DNA of 64,000 nt from Cliona cf. orientalis. Lineage: Eukaryota > Porifera > Demospongiae > Clionaida > Clionaidae. The stretch covers positions 1,488,001-1,552,000 of the forward strand of contig OZ005695.1 of assembly GCA_963930775.1 (NCBI GenBank). The letters run 5' to 3'. The notes beneath the pieces were generated by a model, which saw only the letters and a list, made by a program, of their open reading frames with translations, made no database searches and was not told the DNA's origin. The translations under genes and the position numbers were made by a program. Below, in pieces: positions 9,223 through 21,601 of the stretch (position 1 is its first letter; each line of letters begins with the position of its first letter).

Positions 9223-12200
9223 TTTCATGCATAAAAATAGAAAGACATAATTATTTCATGTTTTAAAATTTGCCCATGTTATGTTGACACCTTACTAGTG
9301 CAGTCAGTAGTCAGCCCTGATTTTTGTCTGGATGTATGTTCAGATATTATGCTGTTAACAATGTACCTTACTACCTGAAAATGTAGGTTTACGTAACTAT
9401 TGTAGCGTGTTTACAGAATGGTATCCCAAATTTGATATAATAATAATAATGCATGACATGTATGTACATGTACATGCATGTATAAATATTATGTGCATGC
9501 ATGTGTGCATGACATGTGCATGTGTTGAGCACATGTACAGTGTTAGTATAGTATTACACACTACTATTACGTAGGAGTATTAAATTGTGGCGGCCCTGCC
9601 TCTCTCTGTATGGGCTGGTAAGACCTACTTCAAAGGTGATGTATAGCCCTTGAAATGGTCACTGTTTGAAAAGAGCAACTGTCCGTGTAAAGGTTGCAAA
9701 TTTGGTGCTAATAGTCTGTTTTTCTTGCAGATTTCTCTTACCTTCCAGCTTAAGGGGTGTCAATGACTCTATGGGTGCTAACTCCAAACTAAAATTTGTT
9801 GCCTAGGTGCAATAATAATCTATTTACCTGACACATCTAACAGCAATAGTGCTGCATGAGATAGTTTAATGTTGGTGGAGGCCTTCACATTTCATTCATG
9901 TTTGTGTTGATAGCAGACAAACTGTACTAGAGCCACCATAGACCATTTGCCCCTTTTTGATAGCACCCCCAACTGCATTAAGGCATCACAGGTAGCTATA
10001 TGAGCTGTGGACTTAGTGGAGTGCACCACCAATTATAGTCATGTTTCTAGATATGTTTACTTGATAATTACCCCTTTCACTTTCACTTACACCATCATGG
10101 TCATGTATTATTATGGTACTGTTGTACAACTGAGTGACCGCTATACACCAACTACTGAGCAATGATCAACAACTATAGTGTAAGGTATACAAGTATTCAC
10201 GCGTGATGCATACAACCGGAGATTGGGAAATTGACAGTTTTTTTATTATCCTAGCTCGTGTACAAACCATGAAAGTGTTTGTCCCGTGTTACAGAAGATT
10301 GTATATTATGGTGACCTTTGCCACATTGGCTTTTCTATAAAGCAAAGGTAGCTATGGTTGGTAATTTTTTTGTTCAGTGAAAAATTACAGAGACATAATA
10401 CTATGGAGAAATAGCTGCTTTAAAATTATCAAACCTAGCTACATGTCACGAATTAAAGTACTGCACAAATCTTATTTATATCAGCATAACATTAGTTGTG
10501 CCTATAAAATAATTTATCTCAGTGTCGTGTGCACTAAGGAGTGACTATTAATACAATAATCAAATCAATATTAGGTATCAGCTTTGTCTTACCATGAAGA
10601 CACAAGCTTGATTCCACTTCCTGGCTTTGTGTGGCATGTGCTAACTATAGTAACATGCATGCTATTTATACATCAACGCCATATACTGAATGCACTATTA
10701 TGCTCCGAAATATTACTTATTAGTTTGGGCATGAGTTTGAAGGGGAAGCATTGTCTGGTGAGGCTTGATCCCTCTTCCTCCAGGTGTGAGAAGAGTAAGG
10801 CTTCCTCATAAGCCTAGCTGGTATCCTGCAAATCGGGAATCGGTGATGTTGTACCAACACTTCCCTCACTTGCATATCAATGCATGCATACATGCACGGT
10901 ACATGCATACGTTGTCATACGTACATGGTACATGCATGGTACAGGCATACACATACTGTACGTACCTGGTACATGCATGTGTACATGTATGTACATACAT
11001 GTAAGGCCTTCCCAATGAGCATCCTAGCTGTGGCGCTAACTTTGACAGGTTAGCGACATTGTTCTGTCGATGAGATGGGGGTGGGTGTTCAGCATGAATG
11101 GAGGGAGAATCTTGGAAGAAGGAAGTCTTCTTTATTACCCGTACTGTACTGTGAGCACAAAGCATTCTTAACTGCATATGTACCTCAAGGCTTCTAGAAT
11201 CATGCTAGCTAAGCTGTCTTGTACATGTACTACCTGTATACATACATACATGGATGGGTGTACAGCTTTGTTCTATATTACATGATTGTACATGTATGCA
11301 CTATTTGAGTTTCAGTATTCAATGCGACACTCTACTGCCGTGTATAAGAATAATAATTATTGTGCTGTAGTTCTTGTAATGTACATGTACTATAGTAGTA
11401 TACATTAGTGTTGTATGACCTGCAGTATGGCAGATGCATTGATGAGATGTATACATACTCACAAATTCGAGCATCTTATCTTGGATGCATTTTTGGAGGA
11501 AAGTTAACCACCCCACCCCACGCAGTGCGGTGCCTTCTCTGGCATGTGTTTACTCTATCCCGGTTAGGCAAAAGGCAAATGGTGCTTTAGCCTTGAGAAC
11601 TAGGAGCTGTGTATAGCTAGTGTAGCTGATAGTCAACTATAAACTGTTTACTTGAAAGTAGTTCTTGTTTCCATAGAGGGGTGTACACTATGGTACTGAT
11701 AACCTTAGGACATGTGTTGCTTTCAAGATAAAATAAATCATTATTGATAATATATCCATATCACCATGGTGTACCCTGGTTTGTTTTGTGCTGTGTATTA
11801 TGAGAGCAAAAAACAAAAAAATTGTCTCCATTTGTACTATAAAAACTGTTGTATATACTAAAAGCCACTGTTGGTATAAAATCATTTTCCTACTCAATTA
11901 TTTACTATAGTGTTGTATTCTAGCTGTTGTCATGCAGGAAAAGTTAGTTTTGCCTTCAGTTAATTGCCACGTGGAAGTGGGAATCAATCAGCCTTGGTAT
12001 AGTAATGCTACACATGGCACCAGAACTAGGGCTCTGCCTTGGGAGCTATTATTTACCTAGCTTGATTGCATTAGTGGTGTTGTGGTTTGTACTTTAAGAG
12101 GGTGCTCTAATTACTTATTTTCTTAGTTACTGGGTGTTGACATATACACACACACATACAAGTGGGGACCTTTTGCTCTCTCTTCTAGTAATTAATTTTT

Positions 12201-13315
12201 TTCTCATGAGTGAGTGACTTTTTCTTTTTCTAGCCATATTTCACTGTGGCCATGGGCTCTACTGGAGCTGGTTAAGCGCATAAAGTGCCCTTTGCATGCT
12301 ACAATGCAGTATATGTAAAAATGCTCCAACAACTATAGCAATAGTTATTTAAAAAAAGTGTTTATCAATTGAGTTGGACATACAGCAACATGTAGCTTTA
12401 ACTGATTATCATCTATTGGTAGTTGCTTGACATGGGATTGAGTGGGAGGTGGGGATCATATTTCACACGCATCTGCGGCCATTCAGGGCTGCTACATATA
12501 CTGCATACTTCACTTGATTAATCCCGATACACATGGTATCCATGGACACACTCACTCACTCGGCTCTGATCTGGCTCACATTTTTCAGGGCTGCTACATG
12601 TAGTGGTGTACATATAAGGTATCGTGTGGCCAGGGAATAATAGAGCATTGAGTGCTTTGAAGCAGACCTCTCTTCCGTTCCTACTCATGACTGTGGTGGC
12701 ATGAAGTAGCCATGATAGTCTAGTAATTAATGGGCACTGGGTGAGATCAAGAGAGAGAGAGTGCCTATAGTCCTTATCTTAGTCTGGAAAGCTAACAGTC
12801 CCTTGTCCCCCCCTCCAGGTTATTATAAATTTTGAACAATAAACATCAGTATATTGAATAGGAGAAGGGGAAAGGGACCGGAGTGGGTCCATTATAGCTG
12901 GCCAGACTAGATCCAATTCACTCTTGATCATGTGATGAGACATATTTTACAATTGCGTGGTAGCAATGGATGGGATGATTGTCAGTGGTTCATCGAATGT
13001 GCTGTAATCAATCATTGGCCTCATGCAAGAGTCAGTAATGATCGTAGCTACTCATGCACTGTATCCAGCTAGTAATTACCTCTTCTGAGCAACCAAGATA
13101 TTTATAGTTAATCACCAAATTTGGGTCCATTTACAAAGGAACTCGTACTGCTACGTGCGTAGCCATGCGTCCTGGCATCATGTGATGAGAAATGTGTTGT
13201 GATGGTGAATGGTTGATGCCTCGTTACCTGTTTGGAGTAAATATTATATATATGTGTGTGTGATTCTATCTCCTATCTTAGTGGCCATTCTTATCATTAA
13301 TTCCCCACCACCATT
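9223..13315. other. 4-kb gene-poor intergenic stretch
   Basis: This is AT-rich DNA with degenerate ACATGTAC/GTACATGCAT words, densest at 10868-10998. Two isolated acceptor-like sites precede very short open segments (9731 and 12234), but no exon chain can be built from them. I see nothing else that I can support. Confidence 0.4.
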
Positions 13316-13446
13316 CCTCCCCCCCTCTCTTTCTCCCTCCCTCCCTCCCCTGCCCCCTCTCTCCCTCCCCCTTTCCCTCCCCCTCTCTCCCCTCTCTCCC
13401 TCCCTTCCTCCTAATCTCTCCCCCTCTCCCTCCCTCCCTCTCTCAA
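13316..13446. repeat. C/T-rich low-complexity tract
   Basis: This is an imperfect (CCCT)n/(CTCC)n run. It produces long open frames rich in Pro/Leu/Ser on one strand and Arg/Glu/Gly on the other; these are composition artefacts. Confidence 0.75.
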
Positions 13447-14506
13447 ATATAGTAGACACTGTCTAGGATGCTAGCATGGAGCAGTAGACTAGCTACTATG
13501 TACACAGCTAGGGTGCCAAATCCTCTCATACTTGACTGTGTCTCTACTTCCCTTATCACACGTACGTGCCCAGTATCCATTCCTCCGGGCCGTGTGCGTG
13601 CAGTCAGTGCTAACTTAGGCCTATTATTCGATCATGCCATTAGTGTACAGCGTTATGATATTATATTATGAACTCTGGATTATGCACAAATACATAATAT
13701 TATGGACTTGCAAGTATGCAGGGGGGTATTCATACTTGGAGGAAGGGATGATGACTATAGGGTATCAATATTATGATGTTGCATGCGGATCTGTGTGTAT
13801 GTGTGTGTATAGAGGGGAATGTATGTTTTAATATCTATGCATGGTGTGTGTGTGTTGAAATTTTGGCACATGGTGGGTCAGTGACGTGGTAACTGACGAA
13901 ATGGCATGTGGAGACTTTTTGAAGGGGGTAGAGTTAGTAATTAATCCAGGGGGAGGGGGAAGGAGGGCAGGGGGCCGGAAGTGCAAACAGATAATAGGTA
14001 TTATGACTGAAAGTGCTTAAACTACTATAATAATAATATTATAATATTATTATAGGCAGGACCTGGTGTATAGTCATCATAAATAGGATGCATTTTTTGG
14101 AGGATTTCTTTTAAATGTGGGACATTTTTGGTAAATTTTTTTAACTTTTACATCCGTGAGACGAAACCTATGTGTCCCTCCCCCCTCCCTCCCCCCTTTC
14201 TTCTCTCTCCTGTCTCCCCTCTTCTCCTATATTATAATATTGTAGGTGCTTAATATGGATGTAGATTGTGAAAATAGGCTCTGGTCCAGGGTGATAATGG
14301 TTACTGTTGAACAAGCGTTTGGCTGTCAACTTTTCCGCCCTGTAGGTTATTGCTCTTTTGTTCTCCACAACTGTACTAACTGGTTGGCATAAGCACAAGG
14401 GATGTGACGAGCTTACTTTACACCAATATACTGGTGCCTGTTAGACCCTGAGGTGTGTATCAGCTCGAGAGGAAGATGCTGATCATAATTACAACACGAC
14501 TGACTG
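13447..14506. other. Intergenic DNA upstream of R3
   Basis: No gene is seen. A near-perfect AT palindrome (ATAATAATATTATAATATTATTAT region) lies at about 14030-14055, and another C-rich tract at 14172-14228. Confidence 0.4.
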
Positions 14507-14514
14507 TATAAAAA
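14507..14514 (+). promoter_or_regulatory. TATA box of R3
   Basis: TATAAAAA lies 116 bases before the R3 start codon, at nearly the same spacing as the boxes of R1 and R2. Confidence 0.55.
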
Positions 14515-14622
14515 CTTCTGAGCATGCATGACAAAGAGCTACTATAGTTAACATTGTACCATCACAACTTCAGTTGAGAAGCATTCTAAAGAAAGACAGC
14601 TGATTTTTTTTCAATTTTTTCA

Positions 14623-15082
14623 ATGATGCTTTCTGTCGTTCTTTTGTGCTGTGCTTCCCTCTTTGCAGTCACCAGTTCTCTTCCAACTGGAGCGCCGGAT
14701 GTGACCTGTGTTAACTTGATGCCCAATGGGCCTCACGTTGATAATGGCATCATGGAACAGCCAACCGCTAATCCTTGGACAATCGACATCTGCGACTTTG
14801 ACGAAATCATGGGCTTCTACACGTACCAACCAGGAATGACTTACAACAGTAAGTTTGTCATGAACATAATGTCCATCAATGCAGAAGGTGTCTGCACAGG
14901 TGGATACAAAAGCTAATGGAAGATTACTATAATAGTACTATTACATGTAGACAGTCCATATGCATGTATGGACATGCTTGTTACTGGCTGTGACAGTGTA
15001 GTAAAGCATGCATGCCCGTGCTGTTGGGATGGCACTGAATACCCTGAAGTCCACTGTTGACAATGTGTGATAATTATTATGC

Positions 15083-15122
<40 letters not shown>

Positions 15123-15740
15123 CTTTCAATGCACAGTCACCCTTCGCCCAGCCCAAGGAGCCGACCTTACCCTCCGAGGGTTCACCATCCAGGGTCGTAC
15201 TCAGATCACCAACGATATGGTCGGCACTTTTGCCGATCCCGCTCCTCTCAACAACCTGACCCGATTGAGCAGCTGTACTCCTCCCACTGTCGGCGTCACT
15301 CACAACAACCTGCTGAGGATCGACCAATCAGGTCCCTTCACCTTCACGTGGACGGCCCCAGCTGCCGGCACTGGACCCATCTGGTTCCGCTACACCATAG
15401 TCCAAAACGTGTCAACATGGTGGGCTGATGACTCCTCTGCCATCATACAAGAAGGTGCGTACACTAGCCATGTGTACTGATCATTATCTGTAAAATTGAA
15501 TTCCGAATTCATACTTTCTTGCAGTTAATAATCTGGTCTTCCCAAGCGGAGCACCTCAGCTACAGGGTAAGTGCAGATGTATAGTATAATAGTTATACTT
15601 TTGTCTCCCAACTAATTATGATGTAGACGTGAGTATAATCAGTGTTTTCCCCCTCCCTCCCTCCCTCCCTCCCTGCAGGTGTTGGGTTCTGGACCCTGCT
15701 CGTTTCTGCAGCTGCCATAGCTATCAAAACAGTGCTATAA
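14623..15740 (+). CDS. R3: secreted Reeler-domain protein, probable GPI anchor
   Basis: Exons are 14623-14848, 15137-15454, 15525-15566 and 15679-15740, joined in phase 1, giving 215 residues. Two consecutive ATG codons open a signal peptide (MMLSVVLLCCASLFAVTSS). The mature start TGAPDVTC and NPWTIDICDFDE follow. Exon 2 shows RGFTIQGR, VGTFADPA, SSCTPPTVGVTHNN, FTWTAPAAGTGPIWFRYTIV and TWWADD. Exon 3 is a 14-residue linker (VNNLVFPSGAPQLQ). Exon 4 is the hydrophobic tail GVGFWTLLVS... KTVL. A third cysteine (DIC) is added relative to R1/R2. The acceptor of exon 2 sits just after a long CT microsatellite. R3 to R5 form one subgroup. Confidence 0.85.
15085..15119. repeat. (CT)n microsatellite before the R3 exon 2 acceptor
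   Basis: About 17 CT units end 17 bases before the exon 2 acceptor at 15136, and so form its polypyrimidine tract. Confidence 0.8.
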
Positions 15741-16831
15741 CTTGACATTTGATCTATATAACCAGTCAACACTTTCATACTAGTAGTTATTAATTGTGAC
15801 CAGCTGTGAGAAAAGGGACCATTTTCTGTTTGTAGTATGTACTAGTCTCAGTAGCTTGTTGTGTTTATTATGTATGGAGTAATGTACTGTAGTATAAGCC
15901 ACTCTGTGTTTGTACAACATTATCATACAAGTATACTCACTACTGTGATATTATCATGATAAAATTAATATTGACTTTATTTCATATTTCACTATCATGT
16001 TGCCCAAATGGTCCCTTATCTGGCAGTGGATCACGATTGATTTAATATAATAATATGATCAAGTACGTATGCATATAGCTATATAGTAGCTTAGCAATTT
16101 CGTTTGATGTGTTGCGTTTGTGATAGCTGCATGTACATACATGTACAATGCAATTTTGTTACTATTGACTGAGAAGCTAGTGACCATGACAAAGCAAGCA
16201 TGGGTCAATCGCTTACAATAGTAATACCACAATGTCATTAAGTTTGCATGAGAGCTAGAAATTCCCATGCATGCATGGATCAATTAATGTTCTTTCATAG
16301 TTAGCTAGGGTGGATAGCTATACTATAGTAGGTCAATGGTGTACGTATAGTTGATACTCCCTTAAACAGTTGATTAAGCTATAGCTAGTATAGTATATAA
16401 CTGCTGGCGCCGGATGTGTGTGCACATGCATGCATGACCATTGTCTTCTTAATTTAGGCATTCTTTCGTGATCTCTCCCCTCCCCTCTTCCTGAAGCTAG
16501 CCCACAATTAGGATGCTAGCATGGGGCCCCACTCCATACGGGACACCAAGTCTGTGTATCCACTTCCCTTGGGGTACAATGTCATGTATAATATTATGTT
16601 ACTGTGGTGGAAACTAATTAGAATACCTGCACGCATAATGTTGAATGGAAGTGGAGGTATTACTATGTTGTGCCTTGGATGCACTGCTGATTACACAGTA
16701 AATTAGTGGGTGTTGAAGTTTGGCAGAGGATAGGTCAACGTCAGCTGATGCCAGAGTTTCTGATATTCAGTATAATATTATATGAGTTTCAGAGCTATAA
16801 TATTATAACTGTATGGCTTCCAACTGGCATA
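15741..16831. other. Intergenic DNA between R3 and R4, first part
   Basis: AT-rich, with no supported gene. A short block around 16505-16560 (AGGATGCTAGCATGG) also occurs near 13473, suggesting a small duplicated fragment. Confidence 0.4.
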
Positions 16832-17548
16832 TACAGTGGTCCACGAAAAGAGAGTAGATTTTGAAATTTTTTACATTTTGGACCATAACTTTCTTCTGCA
16901 ATGGTTTTGGGTGCTCAAACTTGATACATATGCTCTTCTATATATCTCCTATCTACCTCTGCAGTCGAACACCATCAACCACAAGGATTGTGCTTTTTAT
17001 GGCTTCTCAAAGACAACTCATAAAAAAATACTTTAGGATATTATTTTTTACACTCTTTTTAGTTAAGGGCTAAGATGTTGCATACACATGGACCAACTAA
17101 CAAAGAAACTTGATGCCTAATGCGGGGTCTTAATTATTGATGATTGAGGTTTTAATTACAGATTTGTACGTTTTGAAGGACCAAAACGGTTAGGATCCAA
17201 ACTTCCATGATTGCTGTAGTTAAGGGCTAATTTCCTAGAAGATGCTAGCCATGTCCCTAAAGTTTCATATTCTCAAATGTGGGACCTTAATGTTATACAG
17301 AACAGAATCGGTGAGCCATAATGTCCAAAAAATAGCAAAAATTTCTGATTTTGGGATTTTAGGACAGTAATTAAAAGGTGTGTCCCGGCCAAGGGTGTGG
17401 TTTGTGGGACTAATTAGTACCACCAAAGTGACTCTATTGGCCTATAGTTTCAAATGAATACCTTGATGGGCAGTGTACTTAGTTGGATTACAAAATCAAT
17501 ATTCTAGGCCTATTTTCAAAATCTACTCTCTTTGCGTGGAGCACTGTA
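16832..17548. mobile_element. Non-autonomous Tc1/mariner-type element with TA target duplication
   Basis: The element is 16834-17546. Its 33-base ends match as inverted repeats with two mismatches: left CAGTGGTCCACGAAAAGAGA..., right complement CAGTGCTCCACGCAAAGAGA.... Both are flanked by TA (16832-16833 and 17547-17548). CAGT termini with a TA duplication are usual for Tc1/mariner elements. No transposase frame is present in the 713 bases, so it would need a transposase supplied elsewhere. Confidence 0.75.
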
Positions 17549-18291
17549 GGTGGTGGCAAGTGCACAGAGAGGTAGTGGGGGAGGAGGAGGGGAAAATATA
17601 GGTATTTGTGTGCACATAAAGTACCATAATAATATCAGTATTATGGTCTGATAGTGTACACTGACTTCCTTTGTGATAATATAGAAAACTGCTACATCTT
17701 ATTGAGCAGTGTACATAATTAAGCCCTTGATAGTACACATCCTCTGACATAGTATTGTGGCAGGTATATATGCATACATGGTTTCCTGTTAGTAGGCTAC
17801 CTATAAGTGCTTCAACTGCTACACACAATTATAATTAGTATTGACAAGCATAGTAATTGCAGGATCTACATAATATACAGAATTGATTTTGTAGCATCAA
17901 GAGTGTACTAGTACACTCTATACATGCACTCATGGTAGCATTATATAATATTATATTATTATGAGTGCCTATGCTATAAAACAAAAGGGAGAAAATGTAA
18001 ATAACAATCATATGGTTAGGCTGGGGGCAAAGACTAAAGCTGTAATGTAGACCAGAAACGAAAGGGGAATCCTCTTGGGGGTAGGTAGGTGCCGCGACTG
18101 TGCATGAATGAAAGTTTGTTGTGAAACTTCCGATTAGGTTATCACAGTGATTGTGGGTACTCTTTCCATCTAAATAAAAAAAAAGCAACCTGCTTTCAAA
18201 CATAACAGTTGTACTATTGATCAGTTCAATTGAGAAGGTGCCCTGTGACAAGACAAACACTTTGTTAAGTTTTTTGTTAAGATTTGTGACA
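17549..18291. other. R4 upstream region
   Basis: Mostly AT-rich. TATAAAAC occurs near 17975 but is over 300 bases from the start codon. I see no TATA box at the spacing used by R1 to R3. Confidence 0.35.
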
Positions 18292-19324
18292 ATGCTGTCT
18301 GTTCTTTTGTGCTGTGCTGCCATCTTTGCTGTCTCCACTGCCGCTCCAGGTGGAGCTCCAGCTACTACTTGTGACGGCTTGACTCCTCTGCCTGGCTCCC
18401 CCCACGTTGCCAACGGCATCATGGAGCAACCAACCCCCAACCCCTGGACTATTGACATCTGCAACTTTGATGAAATTATGGGCTACTATACCTACTCCCC
18501 AGGAAATACGTACACTAGTAAGCTTAATATAAGCTTGAATGCTATCATGAAATTAATCCTGTACCCACAGGCAATAAAATTAATTGGTGTGTATTTATGG
18601 TCGCATGATTATTATTGTAGTCTCCCTCCGTCCTTTTCTTATCTCACTCTCTCTCAAAATGCATAGTCACCCTTCGTCCAGCCCAAGGTGCCAATCTTAC
18701 CCTCCGAGGGTTCACCATCCAGGGTCGTACTCAGATCACCAATGATATGGTTGGCACTTTTGCCGATCCCGCTCCTGGCAACAACTTCACCCAGCTTAGT
18801 CTTTGCACTCCAAGGAACGTCGGTGTCACTCACAACAACCCAGGACCAGCTGCTATGAGGATCGACAACCCGGGTCCCCTCACCTTCACGTGGACGGCTC
18901 CAGCTGCCAGCACTGGACCCATCTGGTTCCGCTACACCATCATGCAGAACGTGTCAACATGGTGGGCTGATGACTCCTCCGCCATCGTACAAGAAGGTAA
19001 GAGATTGAGCCAAAATTGTGTGCACAAAAGTATGCATTTTTTGTAACTGGCTTTGGAGACTAATTAAATGTTAAATATTAGTATCAATTTTTTTTTTTAT
19101 TATTTTTTGGTTGCAGTGAATAATCTTGTCTTCCCAAGTGGAGCACCTCAGCTACAGGGTAAGTACAGTTATTATTAAAATTTTTTATCTGGCAATTAAT
19201 AATGATGTAGACGTGAGTATAATGACAGCTTGTTCCCTCCCTCCCTCCCTCCCTCCCTGCAGATGCTGGGTTCTGGACCCTGCTCGTTTCTGCAGCTGCC
19301 CTAGCTATCAAAACAGTGTTGTAA
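18292..19324 (+). CDS. R4: secreted Reeler-domain protein, probable GPI anchor
   Basis: Exons are 18292-18517, 18667-18996, 19117-19158 and 19263-19324, joined in phase 1, giving 219 residues. The ATG at 18292 is chosen because the signal peptide (MLSVLLCCAAIFAVSTA) then matches R5. An in-frame ATG at 18217 would add 25 charged residues and hide the signal. The domain shows GGAPATTC, NPWTIDICNFDE, RGFTIQGR, VGTFADPAPGNN, LCTPRNVGVTHNN, FTWTAPAAS and WFRYTIMQ. The linker VNNLVFPSGAPQLQ and tail DAGFWTLLVS... KTVL follow. Exon 1 is nearly identical to R5, while the RGFTIQGR block is nearly identical to R3; see the mosaic finding. Confidence 0.85.
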
Positions 19325-20095
19325 CTTGCCGTTATATTTGAGCAGTAATATATTAGTATCAAGTAGTTTATTATTTGTAATGTACTATTACACTTTGTCA
19401 ATTAATTGAATAATTTTAGCCCAGTCACTGATCTAAGATACAAGTCATAGAACGTACTGTGCTCCTTCAATGGATGTACACATAAAATAATTAATAATTA
19501 AATTTTTATGTTCTGTGGTTAGCAATGGGATGTAGGGGGAATCACCAAAATCGGCTATGAATATGCAATCATGCGCTTCTTCTATTGAGACGATAATAAT
19601 TCATGTATAGCTATATATAATAATATCCAAAGGTGATAATTAATTTGCTTCTTACTCCCGGTGTGTGTGCGCTCTCGGAGCCAAGACATGTCAGTTAGTG
19701 TTTACAAAATAAAGTTATTTAACACATCCTGTGCGACGGCACACATGTCCCCATCCTGCCAAGTCTGTGTATACTTGATTCATCCATGTTTGGGGTCCTT
19801 GGCACCAGTTAATATTAATTAATACCCACTATATGTGTTCCTGTCTGTCTCAATGAAGCCACCATTCTTGGTGAAGTAGCTATATGTATGTAGCTATAGC
19901 CAAGCTGCCTATAGTACACAAAATTTTAAATTATGATATGGTTCATAGTGGGCAGTTAATATGGAGACTGTGCATGGGCAGGTTTCCACTGTTGTCAGTG
20001 TCTCCAATATTGGTGGGAGGATGCTACACAACTAATCATTGTGTGCTCTTTATTGGGCCATGCCAAGCAAGGGATACAGACAGTCCTGGACTTCA
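19325..20095. other. Intergenic DNA between R4 and R5
   Basis: AT-rich and without a supported gene or element. Confidence 0.4.
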
Positions 20096-20103
20096 TATAA
20101 AAG
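20096..20103 (+). promoter_or_regulatory. TATA box candidate of R5
   Basis: TATAAAAG lies 167 bases before the R5 start codon, somewhat further than in R1 to R3. Confidence 0.45.
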
Positions 20104-20262
20104 AGGATCTGATTGCATCGCAGTTATCACACCAGCAGTTGTGCAGAGTTGAACAAGTATTGTAGCTAAGCAGCATAAGAGTTCTACCAGCTAAAGCAGC
20201 TGCATATACAGTGCTATATCCTGCCCTCTAATCGAGTGGAAATTATTAAAACAACAAAAAAA

Positions 20263-21601
20263 ATGCTGTCTGTTCTTTTGTGCTGTGCTACCATCTTTGC
20301 GGTCTCCACTGCCGCTCCAGGTGGAGCTCCAGCTACTACTTGTGACGGCTTGACTCCTCTGCCTGGCTCCCCCCACGTTGCCAATGGCATCATGGAGCAA
20401 CCAACCCCCAACCCCTGGACTATTGACATCTGTGACTTTGACGAAATCATGGGCTTCTACACATACCAACCAGGACAGACTTACAACAGTGAGTGACATA
20501 TATAGCGAATTCCATTTTTTGCACTGTTAGGTTTTCCAATTAGCATACCTACCCTACCGTTAATTAGTTTTGTACATGCATATCCAGGCCCCTTGATCTC
20601 AGCTTTTAAATTTCAATCTGAGAATGGACCTGGAGAAGAGGCTATATACACTGTTGTCGTAAAATTGCATAACTTAAAGATATAAGCATGACTGTGCGTA
20701 TACATAATTATACATATGCATACATCACTATCAGTCACTCATTCACTCAAACGCATGCACATGCACATGCACATGCACATGCACATGCACATGTGCACAC
20801 AGTCACCCTTCGTCCAGCCCAAGGTGCCGCTCTTACCCTCCGAGGATTCTTGATCCAGGGTCGTACTCAGCTCGACAATGTTATGGTCGGCACTTTTGCC
20901 GATCCCGCTCCTGGCAACAACTTCACCCAGCTTAGCCTTTGCACTCCAAGGAACGTCGGTGTCACTCACAACAACCCAGGACCAGCTGGTATGAGGAGGG
21001 ACGAAACAGGTCCCTTCACCTTCACGTGGACGGCCCCAGCTGCCGGCACTGGACCCATCTGGTTCCGCTACACCATCATGCAGAACGTGTCAACATGGTG
21101 GGCTGATGACTCCTCTGCCATCGTACAAGAAGGTAAGGAAACATTATAATTATATAGCCAGTGAGAATGGCCGAGGCAGGCTGTCTAAGTGGTATTTGTA
21201 AGTATCCAAAGCTTTATTTCAATGAACAGCAATTTATTAAGTGACCGCGTTAAGCATAGATCACTCCTTACGACTACTGGGGACAGATATTATGCTGTTT
21301 TGCTCATAATAATTATCACTACTGCTCACTGTTCCATCATATTATTATTATCTTTTGCAGTCAACAATCTTATTTTCAGTGGAGCACCTCAGCTTCAGGG
21401 TAAGTCCATATAGGGAATAATAATAAATTAAATTATGAGCTAAAGACTTAGTTCATTTATCAAAGTAATCATTTAATAATGATTTTGGGCCCCATGAATT
21501 AGAAATGAACGTATTTCACATCCTTTTCACTTTTTGCAGGAGTTGGTTTCTGGACCCTGCTGGTTTCAGCTGTTGCTGTAGCCCTCAAAACTGTGCTGTA
21601 A
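20263..21601 (+). CDS. R5: secreted Reeler-domain protein, probable GPI anchor
   Basis: Exons are 20263-20488, 20803-21132, 21361-21399 and 21540-21601, joined in phase 1, giving 218 residues. The signal peptide is MLSVLLCCATIFAVSTA; an upstream in-frame ATG (20236) would add nine residues and is less likely. The domain shows GGAPATTC, NPWTIDICDFDE, YQPGQTYN, RGFLIQGR, VGTFADPAPGNN, LCTPRNVGVTHNN, FTWTAPAAGTGPIWFRYTIM and TWWADD. The linker VNNLIFSGAPQLQ and tail GVGFWTLLVSAVAVALKTVL end the protein. The exon 2 acceptor follows an (ACATGC)n microsatellite. Exon 1 is R4-like at its 5' side and R3-like at its 3' end. Confidence 0.85.
20751..20795. repeat. (ACATGC)n microsatellite before the R5 exon 2 acceptor
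   Basis: Six to seven hexamer units end seven bases before the acceptor at 20802. The repeat is not CRISPR-like: units abut without spacers. Confidence 0.8.

Noticed and set aside
9731..9766. Strong acceptor TTTTTCTTGCAG followed by a 12-codon frame ending in TGA
   Set aside because: Without an upstream exon this is as likely a chance site as a terminal exon.
12234..12275. Strong acceptor TTTTTCTTTTTCTAG followed by PYFTVAMGSTGAG and a stop
   Set aside because: No upstream exon chain or paralog supports it.
13209..13466. Pro/Leu/Ser-rich frame and its Arg/Glu-rich complement
   Set aside because: Translation of a CT-rich low-complexity tract. The same applies to frames at 45260-45533, 61704-61986 and 63700-63968.
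20751..20795. Regular direct repeats considered as a CRISPR-like array
   Set aside because: Hexamer units abut without spacers in an animal intron; it is a microsatellite.
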